29,563 bases of DNA from DASZZV01 sp035544835 (GCA_035544835.1 DASZZV010000243.1:1-29563), one strand, 5' to 3'; shown: positions 15,841-24,018, counted from the stretch's first letter. Notes: generated by a model not told the origin, from the letters alone. Program-made: numbers and translations.

Positions 15841-16434
15841 ATGATTGAGCAAGTGGAATACGAAGCTGCCACGACGACGCCCGATGTCGTGGCCACGCTG
15901 GTGGCCAATCATCGGCAGTTTCTGTCATTTCTGGAAAAACGCGTCGAATCGCGCGAGGTGGCGGAAGACATCCTGCAGGAAGCATTCATCCGCGGACTGG
16001 ACTCCTCCACTCTGCGCGAGGCCGACTCGGCCACGGCCTGGTTTTATCGGGTTCTGCGCAATGCCATCGTCGATCACTACCGACGCCGCGGCGTCGAGAG
16101 CCGCGTTCTCGAACAAGTCGCGGCCGAGAGCAGCAACGAGGTGCAGCCGGACAACGAACTGATGCAGGCGGTCTGTTCCTGCGTTACGACGCTCCTATCG
16201 ACGTTGAAGCCGGAGTATGCGCAGGCGATTCGTCGCGTAGAGCTCGACGATGTTCCTGTCACTACTTACGCGGCCGAAGAACAGATGACGCCCAATGCGG
16301 CCGGCGTTCGACTGTTTCGAGCGCGCCAGGCGTTGAAGAAACGGGGGTCACTCCCGACACCCTGGCGCAGCTGCGGAAATGCCGCCTCCTCCTCCGACAG
16401 AAACCACATAGCTCGAACGCGCTCGGGCTGGTGA
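15841..16434 (+). CDS. ECF-type RNA polymerase sigma factor with abnormal C-terminus
   Basis: 197 residues from ATG 15841 (TTG 15799 would add 14). Region 2 is clear: 'HRQFLSFLEKRVESREVAED', 'ILQEAFIRGLD' and 'ATAWFYRVLRNAIVDHYRRR'. Region 4 follows at about 118-167: 'LSTLKPEYAQAIRRVELDD' and 'TPNAAGVRLFRARQALKKR'. After about residue 167 (nucleotide 16343) the similarity stops and a low-complexity tail runs to the stop; at the same point another frame becomes an L,D-transpeptidase. ECF factors of this look often end in a Cys-rich metal-sensing tail, which is missing here. It lies just downstream of a metallothionein-like peptide, so a metal-response role is plausible. Core sigma function may remain. 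Confidence 0.75.
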   Translation: MIEQVEYEAATTTPDVVATLVANHRQFLSFLEKRVESREVAEDILQEAFIRGLDSSTLREADSATAWFYRVLRNAIVDHYRRRGVESRVLEQVAAESSNEVQPDNELMQAVCSCVTTLLSTLKPEYAQAIRRVELDDVPVTTYAAEEQMTPNAAGVRLFRARQALKKRGSLPTPWRSCGNAASSSDRNHIARTRSGW

Positions 16435-16790
16435 AGTTCATGTTCCCTAATCGCAACAACGTCTACCTTCACAGCACGCCCTCACAACTGCTCTTCTCCA
16501 AGTCGCGCCGCGACTTCAGCCACGGCTGCATCCGGGTCGAGAAGCCGGCCGCGCTGGCCACCTGGCTCCTTCGCGACGATCCTCAGTGGACCTCGGAGCG
16601 GATCACGGCGGCGATGAACGGCACGACCAATAACCTCGAGGTGATCCTCAAGAACCCCATACCGATCCTCATCGTCTACACGACCGTCGTCGCTCTCGAA
16701 GACGGTCAGATCCTTTTTTTCGACGATATCTACGGCCACGATAAGACCCTGGAGAACGCTCTGGCGGCGGGTTATCCCTACCCGGCGTAG
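16341..16790 (+). pseudogene. N-terminally truncated L,D-transpeptidase (YcbB-like catalytic domain)
   Basis: From about 16341 the frame reads 'GVTPDTLAQLRKCRLLLRQK', then 'NALGLVKFMFPNRNNVYLHSTP' in two parts ('NALGLVKFMFP', 'NNVYLHSTP') and the catalytic 'FSHGCIRVEKP' with the active-site Cys. These are typical of the YcbB-type L,D-transpeptidase domain, which makes 3-3 cross-links in peptidoglycan. Everything before this (signal peptide, peptidoglycan-binding part, start of the catalytic domain) is absent; the sigma factor occupies that place in a different frame. The only nearby start, GTG 16431, would begin inside the domain. It looks like the remnant of a deletion fusion. The C-terminus appears complete. 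Confidence 0.7.
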
Positions 16791-16886
16791 GTAGACGCCC
16801 ACTGCCGTCAACGGGGCTCCCTCGAGGAGGTCGGGTACACATTGGCTTGATGCCTGCAGCAAAAGTCGATTACTCTTTGCGCGCCC

Positions 16887-17366
16887 ATGGAGACGGAGGA
16901 ATCAATCGGCGACGACCATCCCGGGGTCTCAGTTCCCGCGCCGGTGCTACTGGCCATCGCATTCTCTCTAGGTGTGCTTTTGCAGCATTTCATGCGGACG
17001 GCTCCTGTGCCGCGGCCACTGCGAATTCTCGTCGGTTTTCCTTTTCAGCTCGGGGCGATGGTCACCAATGTCTGGGCCGCTCTCCTGTTCTGGCGTTTTA
17101 AAACCTCGTTCATTCCCAACCGCGGATCCAGAAATCTCATCATTCGCGGCCCCTTCCGGTTCACCCGGAATCCGGTGTACATAGCGCTTACGGTTCTCTA
17201 CATCGGAATGGCGCTTTGCACCGGATACCTCTGGTCCCTGCTGTTCCTTCCCCCGGCCCTCATACTCATTCGCTACTACGTCATCGGCAGGGAAGAGGAG
17301 TATCTGGAGCGCCGTTTCGGCGAAGCCTACAGGGAGTACAAGACCCAGGTCCGGCGCTGGGTCTAG
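16887..17366 (+). CDS. isoprenylcysteine carboxyl-methyltransferase-like membrane protein
   Basis: 159 residues with about four to five hydrophobic helices. The C-terminal half carries the family signature: 'IIRGPFRFTRNPVYIALTVL' (SAM-site region), then 'LFLPPALILIRYYVIGREEEYL' and 'FGEAYREYKTQVRRW'. Bacterial members of the ICMT/PEMT fold group methylate small or lipid substrates that are mostly unknown. ATG 16887 is taken as the start. Bacterial proteins of this size with this signature are common, and I cannot name the substrate. It lies between the transpeptidase remnant and a PGM1-type ligase, with no clear operon link. Confidence 0.85.
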   Translation: METEESIGDDHPGVSVPAPVLLAIAFSLGVLLQHFMRTAPVPRPLRILVGFPFQLGAMVTNVWAALLFWRFKTSFIPNRGSRNLIIRGPFRFTRNPVYIALTVLYIGMALCTGYLWSLLFLPPALILIRYYVIGREEEYLERRFGEAYREYKTQVRRWV

Positions 17367-17520
17367 CAAGCGCGACCGTGCTTGTACGAGGGAAAGCAAG
17401 GGGGGGACACGACCGGATCTCAACGGTCTCTCTCGATGGATGAGTGGTCCCGCTGATCATCGGCAAGGCGTTTGCTAGAGAGTCTTCCTGTGACGTCCAG
17501 CACATCGTGATTTGCGAGCT

Positions 17521-17557
17521 CTCATCGAGCGCAGAGCAGAAACTCTGCTTTGATGAG
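17521..17557 (+). promoter_or_regulatory. nested hairpin in the leader of the ATP-grasp gene
   Basis: CTCATC (17521-17526) pairs with GATGAG (17552-17557), and GCAGAG (17531-17536) pairs with CTCTGC (17543-17548). The structure ends 6 bases before ATG 17564. It supports ATG 17564 over GTG 17444 as the start and may modulate translation. Confidence 0.35.
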
Positions 17558-17563
17558 CGGGCC

Positions 17564-19081
17564 ATGACGGTGTGCCCCACGCTGTCAGTCCTCGAGCTCG
17601 AGCAATTCGAGCTCCTCAAACCGCGACTCGCCGTTCTGTGGGACACAGTCTTCCCCGGCGACGAGGAGTCCTACACGTCGGTCATCGTGCCGTCGCTCAC
17701 CCTCGATCAGACCGAGATGGCGAAGATCGCCGGCATGCCCTTTTACGAGGAACGGCTGCTCTTTCTCCTGATGCGGCTACGCAATCCTCAGGCACGAGTG
17801 GTCTACGTTACGTCGCAGCCGATCCATCCGATGGTGCTCGACTACTATCTACAGTTGCTCATCGGGATTCCGGCCAGCCACGCCCGCGCCCGTCTGACGC
17901 TGCTGTGCGCGTACGACAGCTCGCCACGGCCACTGACGGAGAAAATCCTGGAACGCCCGCGTCTGCTGGCGCGCATCCGCGCCAGCATCATCGACCCGGA
18001 GCGCGCCTACCTGACTGTCTTCAACTCGACGCCGCTCGAGGTCCGGCTTTGCGTGCGCCTCGGAATCCCCATCAATGCCCCCGATCCGCGCCTCGCCATC
18101 TGGGGCACGAAGTCCGGGAGTCGGCGGCTCTTTCGTGAAACCGGCGTCGAACAGCCCGCAGGTTTCGAGGATCTCCACAGCCTCGAGGAGGTGGTCGGAG
18201 CGCTCTTGTCACTCCACACGCGACGTCCCAGCATTCGCTGCGCGCTCCTCAAGCTGAATGAAGGATTCTCCGGCGAAGGGAACGCCGTTTTTACCTACCC
18301 GGACGCCCCGGATCCTGCGGCGATCCGTGACGCAATGAGCCGGCTGCAGTTCTCCGTCGCGGTCGAGACCGCCGCTTCGTACCTGGAGAAATTCGAGCAC
18401 GGTGGCGGCATCGTCGAAGAGTTGATCGAAGCGAAGGAAGTGCGATCGCCGAGCGTGCAGATTCGCATCAACCCTCGACGTGAGGTCCTTCTCGCTTCGA
18501 CCCACGAGCAGATCATGGGTGGATCGACCGGACAGCTGTTCCTCGGCTGTCTTTTCCCCGCCGCCGACGACTACCGCTGTGAGATGCAAAGGCTCGGCAT
18601 CCGCGTCGCGGAGGCTCTTGCTGAAAAGGGAGTGATCGGCCGCTTCTCCGTCGACTTCCTGGCCACACGCAATTCTCCGGAGACGAGCTGGCGCCTGACG
18701 GCCATCGAGGTGAACCTGCGTATGGGAGGGACGACCCATCCGATGCTCGCCCTTCGCTTCCTCACTGGTGGCCAGCTCGATCGCGCCACGGGGCTTTTGT
18801 TTGCGCCGGACGGTGGTACCAAGTACTACCGCGCCTCCGACAATGTCCAGTCCGAGCGGTACCGCGGGCTGCTGCCCGAAGACTTGATCGAGATCATCAC
18901 TGCGAACCGCCTCGGGTTCAATCACAGAACGGGAACCGGCGTCCTGTTTCACATGATCGGCGCCGTCTCGCAGTTCGGAAAGTTCGGCATGATAGCGATC
19001 GGCGATAACCGCGACGAGGCGGACCGGCTGTTCGCAACCACCATCGACGTACTCGACCGTGAGAGCGGCAGAACCCAGTGA
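17564..19081 (+). CDS. PGM1-related peptide ligase (ATP-grasp)
   Basis: 505 residues from ATG 17564 (GTG 17444 would add 40 residues with no family look, and a hairpin lies in that stretch). The N-terminal part carries 'VIVPSLTLDQTEMAKI', 'RVVYVTSQPIHPMVLDYYLQLL', 'SHARARLTLLCAYD' and 'LTEKILERPRLL', as in the pre-ATP-grasp region of PGM1-like proteins. The ATP-grasp core shows 'LLKLNEGFSGEGNAVF' (about 228-243, nucleotide-binding Lys) and 'IEVNLRMGGTTHPM' (about 380, metal-binding Glu and Asn). PGM1 joins peptides to a non-proteinogenic amino acid in pheganomycin synthesis. Genomic relatives are widespread and mostly uncharacterised, so the substrate is open. No precursor peptide gene is visible nearby. 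Confidence 0.85.
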   Translation: MTVCPTLSVLELEQFELLKPRLAVLWDTVFPGDEESYTSVIVPSLTLDQTEMAKIAGMPFYEERLLFLLMRLRNPQARVVYVTSQPIHPMVLDYYLQLLIGIPASHARARLTLLCAYDSSPRPLTEKILERPRLLARIRASIIDPERAYLTVFNSTPLEVRLCVRLGIPINAPDPRLAIWGTKSGSRRLFRETGVEQPAGFEDLHSLEEVVGALLSLHTRRPSIRCALLKLNEGFSGEGNAVFTYPDAPDPAAIRDAMSRLQFSVAVETAASYLEKFEHGGGIVEELIEAKEVRSPSVQIRINPRREVLLASTHEQIMGGSTGQLFLGCLFPAADDYRCEMQRLGIRVAEALAEKGVIGRFSVDFLATRNSPETSWRLTAIEVNLRMGGTTHPMLALRFLTGGQLDRATGLLFAPDGGTKYYRASDNVQSERYRGLLPEDLIEIITANRLGFNHRTGTGVLFHMIGAVSQFGKFGMIAIGDNRDEADRLFATTIDVLDRESGRTQ

Positions 19082-19134
19082 ACGAATACCGGCTAGACCA
19101 TCAGCAAGTGGCGATAACGACGTCATCAATTCAC

Positions 19135-19160
19135 GCCGAGGGGAGCGGGCGCCTCGGCGG
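19135..19160 (+). terminator. 8-bp hairpin after the PGM1-related gene
   Basis: CGCCGAGG and CCTCGGCG pair around a 10-base loop, about 55 bases after the stop. No T-run follows, so it is only a candidate terminator. Confidence 0.3.
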
Positions 19161-19259
19161 GTGCTAAAGGCCTATGCATGGTCGGCCGATGGGCCCGGCA
19201 TCTCACTTCATCCTGGCAGCCAGACACGCACTTGCCTGGAAATCGCAGTGGTGATCACC

Positions 19260-19292
19260 ATGCCGTCATTTTGTGACGTAAAATGACGGCAT
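19260..19292. promoter_or_regulatory. perfect 13-bp inverted repeat overlapping the ATPase start codon
   Basis: ATGCCGTCATTTT (19260-19272) and AAAATGACGGCAT (19280-19292) are exact reverse complements around GTGACGT. The right arm contains the first two bases of ATG 19291. It could be an operator or a translation-blocking hairpin. Confidence 0.6.
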
Positions 19293-20448
19293 GGTATGGC
19301 ATTCCTATCACCGGCTCCTGACCCCTCCCTCGGGGAGCTTTTTTCTGTTCGGGATTCGAGGAGTCGGGAAGAGTACCTGGGCCCGTTCGTTTTTCCCGAA
19401 GGCGCGGCATTTTGATCTCCTCGATGAATCTCTGTACCACGAGCTCCTGACCGATCCGTCGCTTTTCGCCGCCCAGCTCGCCGGCGTCCGGCCGGGCTCG
19501 TGGGTGATCGTCGATGAGGTGCAGCGCATTCCGTCTCTATTGAACGAGGTTCACCGCCTGATCGAGACTCGGCGGCTACGCTTTGCGCTCCTGGGGTCGA
19601 GTGCGCGAAAGCTCAAGAGCGCCGGGACCAATCTGCTGGCGGGTCGCGCCTTGCGAAAGCAGATGTTTCCGCTGACACCGGCCGAGCTCGGGAAAGACTT
19701 CATGCTGGAAGAGGTTCTCTCCCTTGGAAGCATCCCCATCGTCTGGGTAGCCGACGATCGTCTTGCTACTCTGGAGGCCTACGTTCAGACCTACCTCCGC
19801 GAGGAGATTCGCGCCGAGGCGCTGGTGAGAAATCTTCCGGGATTCCTCCGCTTTCTTCCAGTGGCTGCTCTCTTCCACGGGCAGCTCATCAACGTGTCGG
19901 GAATCGCACGCGACGCCGGTACGGCCCGGACGACCGTCGAGGGATACCTCGAGATTCTGGAGGACACGCTGCTGGCGTTTCGCTTGCCGGGGTACGAGGC
20001 GAAGCTGCGAGTGCGGGAGCGGAAGCATCCGAAGCTTTACTGGGTCGACCCGGGTCTGGTTCGAGCAGTCAAAAAGCAGCTCGGGCCATTGCATGCCGAA
20101 GAGCGGGGGCCTCTGGTCGAAGGTTGGATTCTGACCCTGCTCCGGACCTATCACGAAAAAGCCCGGCTCTTCGACGAGATCTTCTACTGGTCGCCCCTCG
20201 ACGCGAACGTGGAGGTGGACTTTCTTTTGCGCCGGGGACGGAATCTACTGGCCATCGAGGTGAAGTCGCCCCGACGGTTCGTTCCACAAATGCTGTCGGG
20301 CCTTCGTGCCATCAGCGAGCTGCCCGGGGTTCGCCGCCGCATCCTGGTATACGGCGGCACCAGGCCAATGATCTCGCCGGACGGAATCGAGATCGTGCCC
20401 ATCCATCGATTCCTGGCCATGCTGGAAGAGCAACAGCTCTGGCCCTGA
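19291..20448 (+). CDS. AAA ATPase with DUF4143 domain
   Basis: 385 residues. The N-terminal AAA-type domain has Walker A 'GIRGVGKSTW' (about 22-31), Walker B 'SWVIVDEVQRIP' (about 70-81), and a sensor-like 'FALLGSSARKLK'. The C-terminal DUF4143 part contains 'YLREEIRAEALVRNL', 'TARTTVEGYLEIL' (helix-turn-helix-like), 'YWVDPGLVRAV', and ends in a likely PD-(D/E)xK-type motif 'VEVDFLLRRGRNLLAIEVKSP'. Such ATPases are common as isolated, often horizontally spread genes with no settled function. ATG 19291 is embedded in a perfect inverted repeat, which supports autoregulation. The next gene follows by about 58 bases but is functionally unrelated. Confidence 0.88.
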   Translation: MVWHSYHRLLTPPSGSFFLFGIRGVGKSTWARSFFPKARHFDLLDESLYHELLTDPSLFAAQLAGVRPGSWVIVDEVQRIPSLLNEVHRLIETRRLRFALLGSSARKLKSAGTNLLAGRALRKQMFPLTPAELGKDFMLEEVLSLGSIPIVWVADDRLATLEAYVQTYLREEIRAEALVRNLPGFLRFLPVAALFHGQLINVSGIARDAGTARTTVEGYLEILEDTLLAFRLPGYEAKLRVRERKHPKLYWVDPGLVRAVKKQLGPLHAEERGPLVEGWILTLLRTYHEKARLFDEIFYWSPLDANVEVDFLLRRGRNLLAIEVKSPRRFVPQMLSGLRAISELPGVRRRILVYGGTRPMISPDGIEIVPIHRFLAMLEEQQLWP

Positions 20449-20506
20449 CTGGCATATCTTGGAAGAATGAGGCGTGACATGATCAATGTCATAGCACGAA
20501 CGCAAT

Positions 20507-21589
20507 ATGTTGCGTAAGCTGCAGGCCATGACCTTCGGCAGAGTGGGCATAGGGCGAATCGTGGCCGCCGTCTGGGGTGTCGCGTTCACCGCCGTGCTGG
20601 CGGTCCTGATCGTCTTCGGATCGCGAAACATGCAGCACTTCGACGCCCCGCTGGTGGGCTACACGTTTGCCGTCCTCTTCTCCACGTTCGCAATCATCTA
20701 TCGCTATTCGATGTGGCTGCAGCGCCCACCGACGAGGCTCTACTGGCGGCGGGGCTGGCAGGTCTTCTTTCGCGGACGCTGGTTTGGACGCAACTCCATG
20801 CAGTGGGTGAAGCGTGTCACGCTCGACTTCGCGCTCAACCGTTTCATCGTCCATCGCGACCGGCTGCGCGGTCTGACGCACTTGCTCATCATGTGGGGCT
20901 GCGTCCTCGCTTTCGCGATCACCTTTCCTCTGGTCTTCGGCTGGATTCACTTCGAGACCGAGCCCGGGCGGCTGGACTGGTATCGCACCTACGTCTTCGG
21001 CTTCCCGACCTTTGCCTTTCCGGTGCACTCGCTGGTCGGCTTCCTCACCTTCCACGGCCTGGTATGGGCTTCGTTCGCCGTCATCGCCGGCGTAATGCTG
21101 GCCATGCGCCGGCGCATGCGCGATCACGGCGAAGCGGCGGTGCAGAAATTCGGGGAGGACATCCTGCCGCTCATCCTGCTCTTCGCCATCAGCGCCACGG
21201 GGCTGATGCTGACGGCGAGCTATACGTGGATGAAGGGCTATGGCTACGAGTTCCTCTCCCTGCTCCACGCCGTGACAGTCATCTTCACCCTCCTCTACAT
21301 GCCCTTCGGTAAGTTCTTTCACATCTTCCAGAGGCCGGCCCAGCTCGGGGTCGCCTTCTACAAAGACATCGGCCCGCGCGAGGGAATGGCGCACTGCGCC
21401 CGCTGCAAAGACCCCTACGCTTCGCAGATGCACATCGACGATCTCATCGATGTCGAGAGGGAGCTCGGCTATCGCTACGAAATGAACGGCCCGATCGATC
21501 ACTACCAGCGCATCTGTCCCGCCTGCCGGCGTTCCATGCTGGCCATCGCGCAGGGCACCCTATGGCAGAAGAGCGCCGCAACGGACTAA
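20507..21589 (+). CDS. NarI-like membrane subunit with C-terminal Cys pairs
   Basis: 360 residues. Six hydrophobic helices can be seen: near 17-38, 49-71, about 125-145, 182-206, 222-244 and 251-273. Candidate haem-b ligands are the His residues in 'RGLTHLLIMWG', 'FPVHSLVGFLTFHG', 'LLHAVTV' and 'PFGKFFHIFQ', a pattern typical of NarI/DsrM/HdrE-type quinol-oxidising subunits. The soluble C-terminus has two Cys pairs, 'HCARCKDPY' and 'RICPACRRS', which may bind an iron-sulfur cluster or zinc. It is the first gene of the molybdenum-enzyme locus and probably feeds electrons from quinol to the Rieske, ferredoxin and molybdopterin subunits. That role is inferred from context and helices. Confidence 0.75.
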   Translation: MLRKLQAMTFGRVGIGRIVAAVWGVAFTAVLAVLIVFGSRNMQHFDAPLVGYTFAVLFSTFAIIYRYSMWLQRPPTRLYWRRGWQVFFRGRWFGRNSMQWVKRVTLDFALNRFIVHRDRLRGLTHLLIMWGCVLAFAITFPLVFGWIHFETEPGRLDWYRTYVFGFPTFAFPVHSLVGFLTFHGLVWASFAVIAGVMLAMRRRMRDHGEAAVQKFGEDILPLILLFAISATGLMLTASYTWMKGYGYEFLSLLHAVTVIFTLLYMPFGKFFHIFQRPAQLGVAFYKDIGPREGMAHCARCKDPYASQMHIDDLIDVERELGYRYEMNGPIDHYQRICPACRRSMLAIAQGTLWQKSAATD

Positions 21590-21611
21590 AGTTCTTGATG
21601 GGGAGACGCTC

Positions 21612-21737
21612 GAAACCGGAAACCAGAAACCAGAAACCAGAAACCAGAAACCAGAACCCGGAACCCGGAACCCGGAACCGAGAAGCTAGAAGCTAGAAGC
21701 TAGAAGCTAGAAGCTAGAAGCTAGAAGCTAGAAGCTA
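21612..21737 (+). repeat. array of 18 consecutive heptamers
   Basis: The array is in perfect 7-base phase: one GAAACCG, five GAAACCA, three GAACCCG, one GAACCGA and eight GAAGCTA. It begins 22 bases after the membrane-subunit stop and ends one base before the molybdopterin-subunit start codon. Blocks of different heptamers in series suggest repeated slippage or unit exchange. Confidence 0.95.
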
Positions 21738-21738
21738 T

Positions 21739-23988
21739 ATGGCCACTCTACCGAAAGAACAGGATCTGCTCGCTGACGCCTACGGCCCCCACCTGAACCG
21801 GATGGAGGGGCTGCGCCTCGACACCGGCGTGGCGCCCGACAAGGTCGTCTCGACACACTGCTGCTTCTGCGGCCAGCAGTGCGGTATCAACCTCAAGGTG
21901 AAAGACAACGTCGTCATAGGCTTCGAGCCCCGTTACGACTTCCCGTTCAACAAAGGGATGCTCTGCCCCAAAGGGGTGAAGCGATACCTGCAGGGAGACC
22001 ATCCCGATCGGCTCGTCACGGCGTTGGAGCGCGACCCCACCTCGGAGAGCGGCTTCCGCTCGATTCCCTACGACGTAGCCATCGGTCGCGTGGCCTCAGA
22101 GATCGAGCGCATTCAGTCGACATACGGACCGGATGCCTTCGGAGTGCTCTCCGGTGCGAGTCTCACCACCGAAAAGGCATACCTCATGGGCAAGTTCGCG
22201 CGTGTCTGCCTGAAGACACGCTACATCGATTACAACGGCCGGCTCTGTATGGTGAGCGCCGGCGCGGCCAACAAGAAGGCTTTCGGGATCGACCGCAGCG
22301 CCAGTCCGTGGGACGACATCCTCAAAGCCGAAGTGGTGGTCATTGCCGGGTCGAACACTGCCGAGTGCTCGCCGATCACCACCAACTACGTCTGGCAGGC
22401 GCGGGAGAACGGCGGCAAGGTGATCGTCATCGATCCGCGCATCACTCCGATTGCGCGCACCGCCGACCTGTTCCTGCCGGTCAAGCCGGGGAGAGACGTG
22501 GCCCTCTTCAACGGCATTCTGAATCTCATGATCGAGAACGACTGGCTCGATCACGACTTCATCGAGTCGCACACGGCCGGCTTCGAGGCAGTCGCTGAGC
22601 ATGTGAAGCAGTGGACTCCGCGCCGGACGGCAGAGGTGACAGGTGTCGCCGAGAAGTCGATCCGGCAGGCTGCGGAGCTGTGGGGGCAGGCCAAAACCAG
22701 CTTTCTCATGCACGCGCGCGGCATCGAGCATCACTCGCACGGCGTGCAGAACTGCCTCAGCACGATCAATATCGTGCTCGCTTCCGGGCGCATCGGCCGG
22801 CCCTACTGCGCGTACGGCACGGTGGTCGGTCAGGGCAACGGACAGGGTGGCCGCGAGCACGGCCAGAAGGCCGACCAGCTTCCCGGATGGCGGGACATCA
22901 GCAATCCGCAGCACCGCGAGTACATCGCCGGTGTCTGGGGCGTCAAGGCCGACGACCTCCCGCAGGCCGGCGTCGACTGCTACGAGATGATGCGGAAGAT
23001 CGATTCCGGCGAGATCAAGGGGCTGCTCAACATCTGCTTCAACCCGAAAGTCTCGCTCCCGGACAATGCCTTCGTCACCCGCGCGCTCGAGAAGCTGGAG
23101 TTCTTTACCGTCATCGACTTCTTCCTCAGCGAGACGGCGCAGCATGCCGATATCGTGCTGCCGGGGTCACTTCACGAAGAAGACGAAGGGGTCGTCGCTC
23201 AGGTGGAAGGGCGAGTCATCAAGATCAACAAAGCTGTCGATCCCCCCGGCGACGCGAAGCAGGACTGGCGTGTGATCCAGGACATCGCCGCAGCCCTCGG
23301 ACGAACGCACGGCATGACCTTCAACAGCCCCCGCGAGATCTTTGATGAGTTGCGCGTGGCCTCGAAGGGGGGCGTGGCCGACTACTACGGCATCACTTAT
23401 GAAAAGATCGAAGCGAACAACGGCGTCTGCTGGCCATGTCCGTCGGAAGACCATCCCGGCACGCCGCGCCTTTTCGAGCAGGGGTCGTGGAACCCGGTGG
23501 CGAAAGGCGCCGGCCCTTTCTACTTCCCCGACGGCAAAGCGCGGTTCAACGTCGCGGAATACTCGCCGCCGGCCGAGGATGTCGACGACGAGTATCCGGT
23601 CATCCTGACGACGGGACGTGTGGTCAGCCAGTTCCTCTCCGGCACGCAGACCAGGCGCATCGGACCGCTTGTCGACCAGTACCCGGAACCGCTCATCGAA
23701 ATGCATCCGAAGCTCGCCGCAAAGTACGGCATCGCCGACCGCGACTGGACCACCGTCGACTCGAGACGCGGCACGATCACGCTGCGCGCGCAGGTCGTCA
23801 CCACGATCCGGCCCGACACGATCTTCGTTCCGTATCAGTGGCCAGGGAGAAAATCGATCAACCAACTCACCATCGCCGCCCAGGACCCGATCTCGAAAAT
23901 ACCCGAGTACAAGGTCTGCGCGGTGCGGATCAGGAAAGCGGAGAATGCAGAATTCAGAATCCAGAATGCAAAAGGAGAGAAGCTGTGA
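21739..23988 (+). CDS. molybdopterin oxidoreductase, nitrate-reductase-like catalytic subunit
   Basis: 749 residues. A [4Fe-4S] site lies at the N-terminus (about 34-69): 'HCCFCGQQCGINLKV' followed by 'GMLCPKG'. The Mo-binding region shows 'YNGRLCMVSAGAANKKAFG', where the Cys matches the Mo-ligating Cys of Nap/Nas nitrate reductases; FDH-like enzymes usually have Cys or Sec in a different context. Later signatures include 'AGSNTAECSPITTNY', 'VIDPRITPIARTADLFLPVKPG', 'NICFNPKVSLPD' and the C-terminal MGD-binding 'LTTGRVVSQFLSGTQTRRIG'. No Tat signal is seen, so it is probably cytoplasmic. It is preceded directly by a heptamer array with no proper Shine-Dalgarno. The last 15 residues or so are encoded by heptamers. 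Substrate is inferred, not shown. Confidence 0.88.
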   Translation: MATLPKEQDLLADAYGPHLNRMEGLRLDTGVAPDKVVSTHCCFCGQQCGINLKVKDNVVIGFEPRYDFPFNKGMLCPKGVKRYLQGDHPDRLVTALERDPTSESGFRSIPYDVAIGRVASEIERIQSTYGPDAFGVLSGASLTTEKAYLMGKFARVCLKTRYIDYNGRLCMVSAGAANKKAFGIDRSASPWDDILKAEVVVIAGSNTAECSPITTNYVWQARENGGKVIVIDPRITPIARTADLFLPVKPGRDVALFNGILNLMIENDWLDHDFIESHTAGFEAVAEHVKQWTPRRTAEVTGVAEKSIRQAAELWGQAKTSFLMHARGIEHHSHGVQNCLSTINIVLASGRIGRPYCAYGTVVGQGNGQGGREHGQKADQLPGWRDISNPQHREYIAGVWGVKADDLPQAGVDCYEMMRKIDSGEIKGLLNICFNPKVSLPDNAFVTRALEKLEFFTVIDFFLSETAQHADIVLPGSLHEEDEGVVAQVEGRVIKINKAVDPPGDAKQDWRVIQDIAAALGRTHGMTFNSPREIFDELRVASKGGVADYYGITYEKIEANNGVCWPCPSEDHPGTPRLFEQGSWNPVAKGAGPFYFPDGKARFNVAEYSPPAEDVDDEYPVILTTGRVVSQFLSGTQTRRIGPLVDQYPEPLIEMHPKLAAKYGIADRDWTTVDSRRGTITLRAQVVTTIRPDTIFVPYQWPGRKSINQLTIAAQDPISKIPEYKVCAVRIRKAENAEFRIQNAKGEKL

Positions 23989-24018
23989 ACACCCATCCCG
24001 ATTCAGCATTCTCCATTC
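23943..24018. repeat. facing heptamers at the 3' end of the molybdopterin gene
   Basis: GAATGCA, GAATTCA, GAATCCA, GAATGCA (23943-23970) face about three reverse-complement units ending in ATTC (23998-24018). The left arm is inside the coding sequence and encodes its tail. Pairing is imperfect. Confidence 0.6.

Noticed and set aside
19082..19259. Possible tRNA or small RNA gene in this gap.
   Set aside because: Apart from one 8-bp hairpin I could not fold a cloverleaf or recognise a known RNA family.
20489..21502. Long minus-strand open frame of 337 codons opposite the NarI-like gene.
   Set aside because: Acidic, low-complexity composition typical of an antisense shadow in GC-rich DNA; the plus-strand frame has clear helices and family motifs.
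21612..21737. The repeat array as a possible CRISPR.
   Set aside because: Units are seven bases with no spacers, and there are no cas genes.
22096..23145. Minus-strand open frame of 349 codons opposite the Mo subunit.
   Set aside because: It shows no recognisable motif and lies wholly under a well-supported gene.
21739..23988. Formate dehydrogenase as the identity of the Mo subunit.
   Set aside because: The Mo-site segment 'RLCMVSAGAANKKAFG' resembles Nas/Nap-type nitrate reductases more than FDH, and no in-frame TGA for Sec is present. FDH-like chemistry is not fully excluded.
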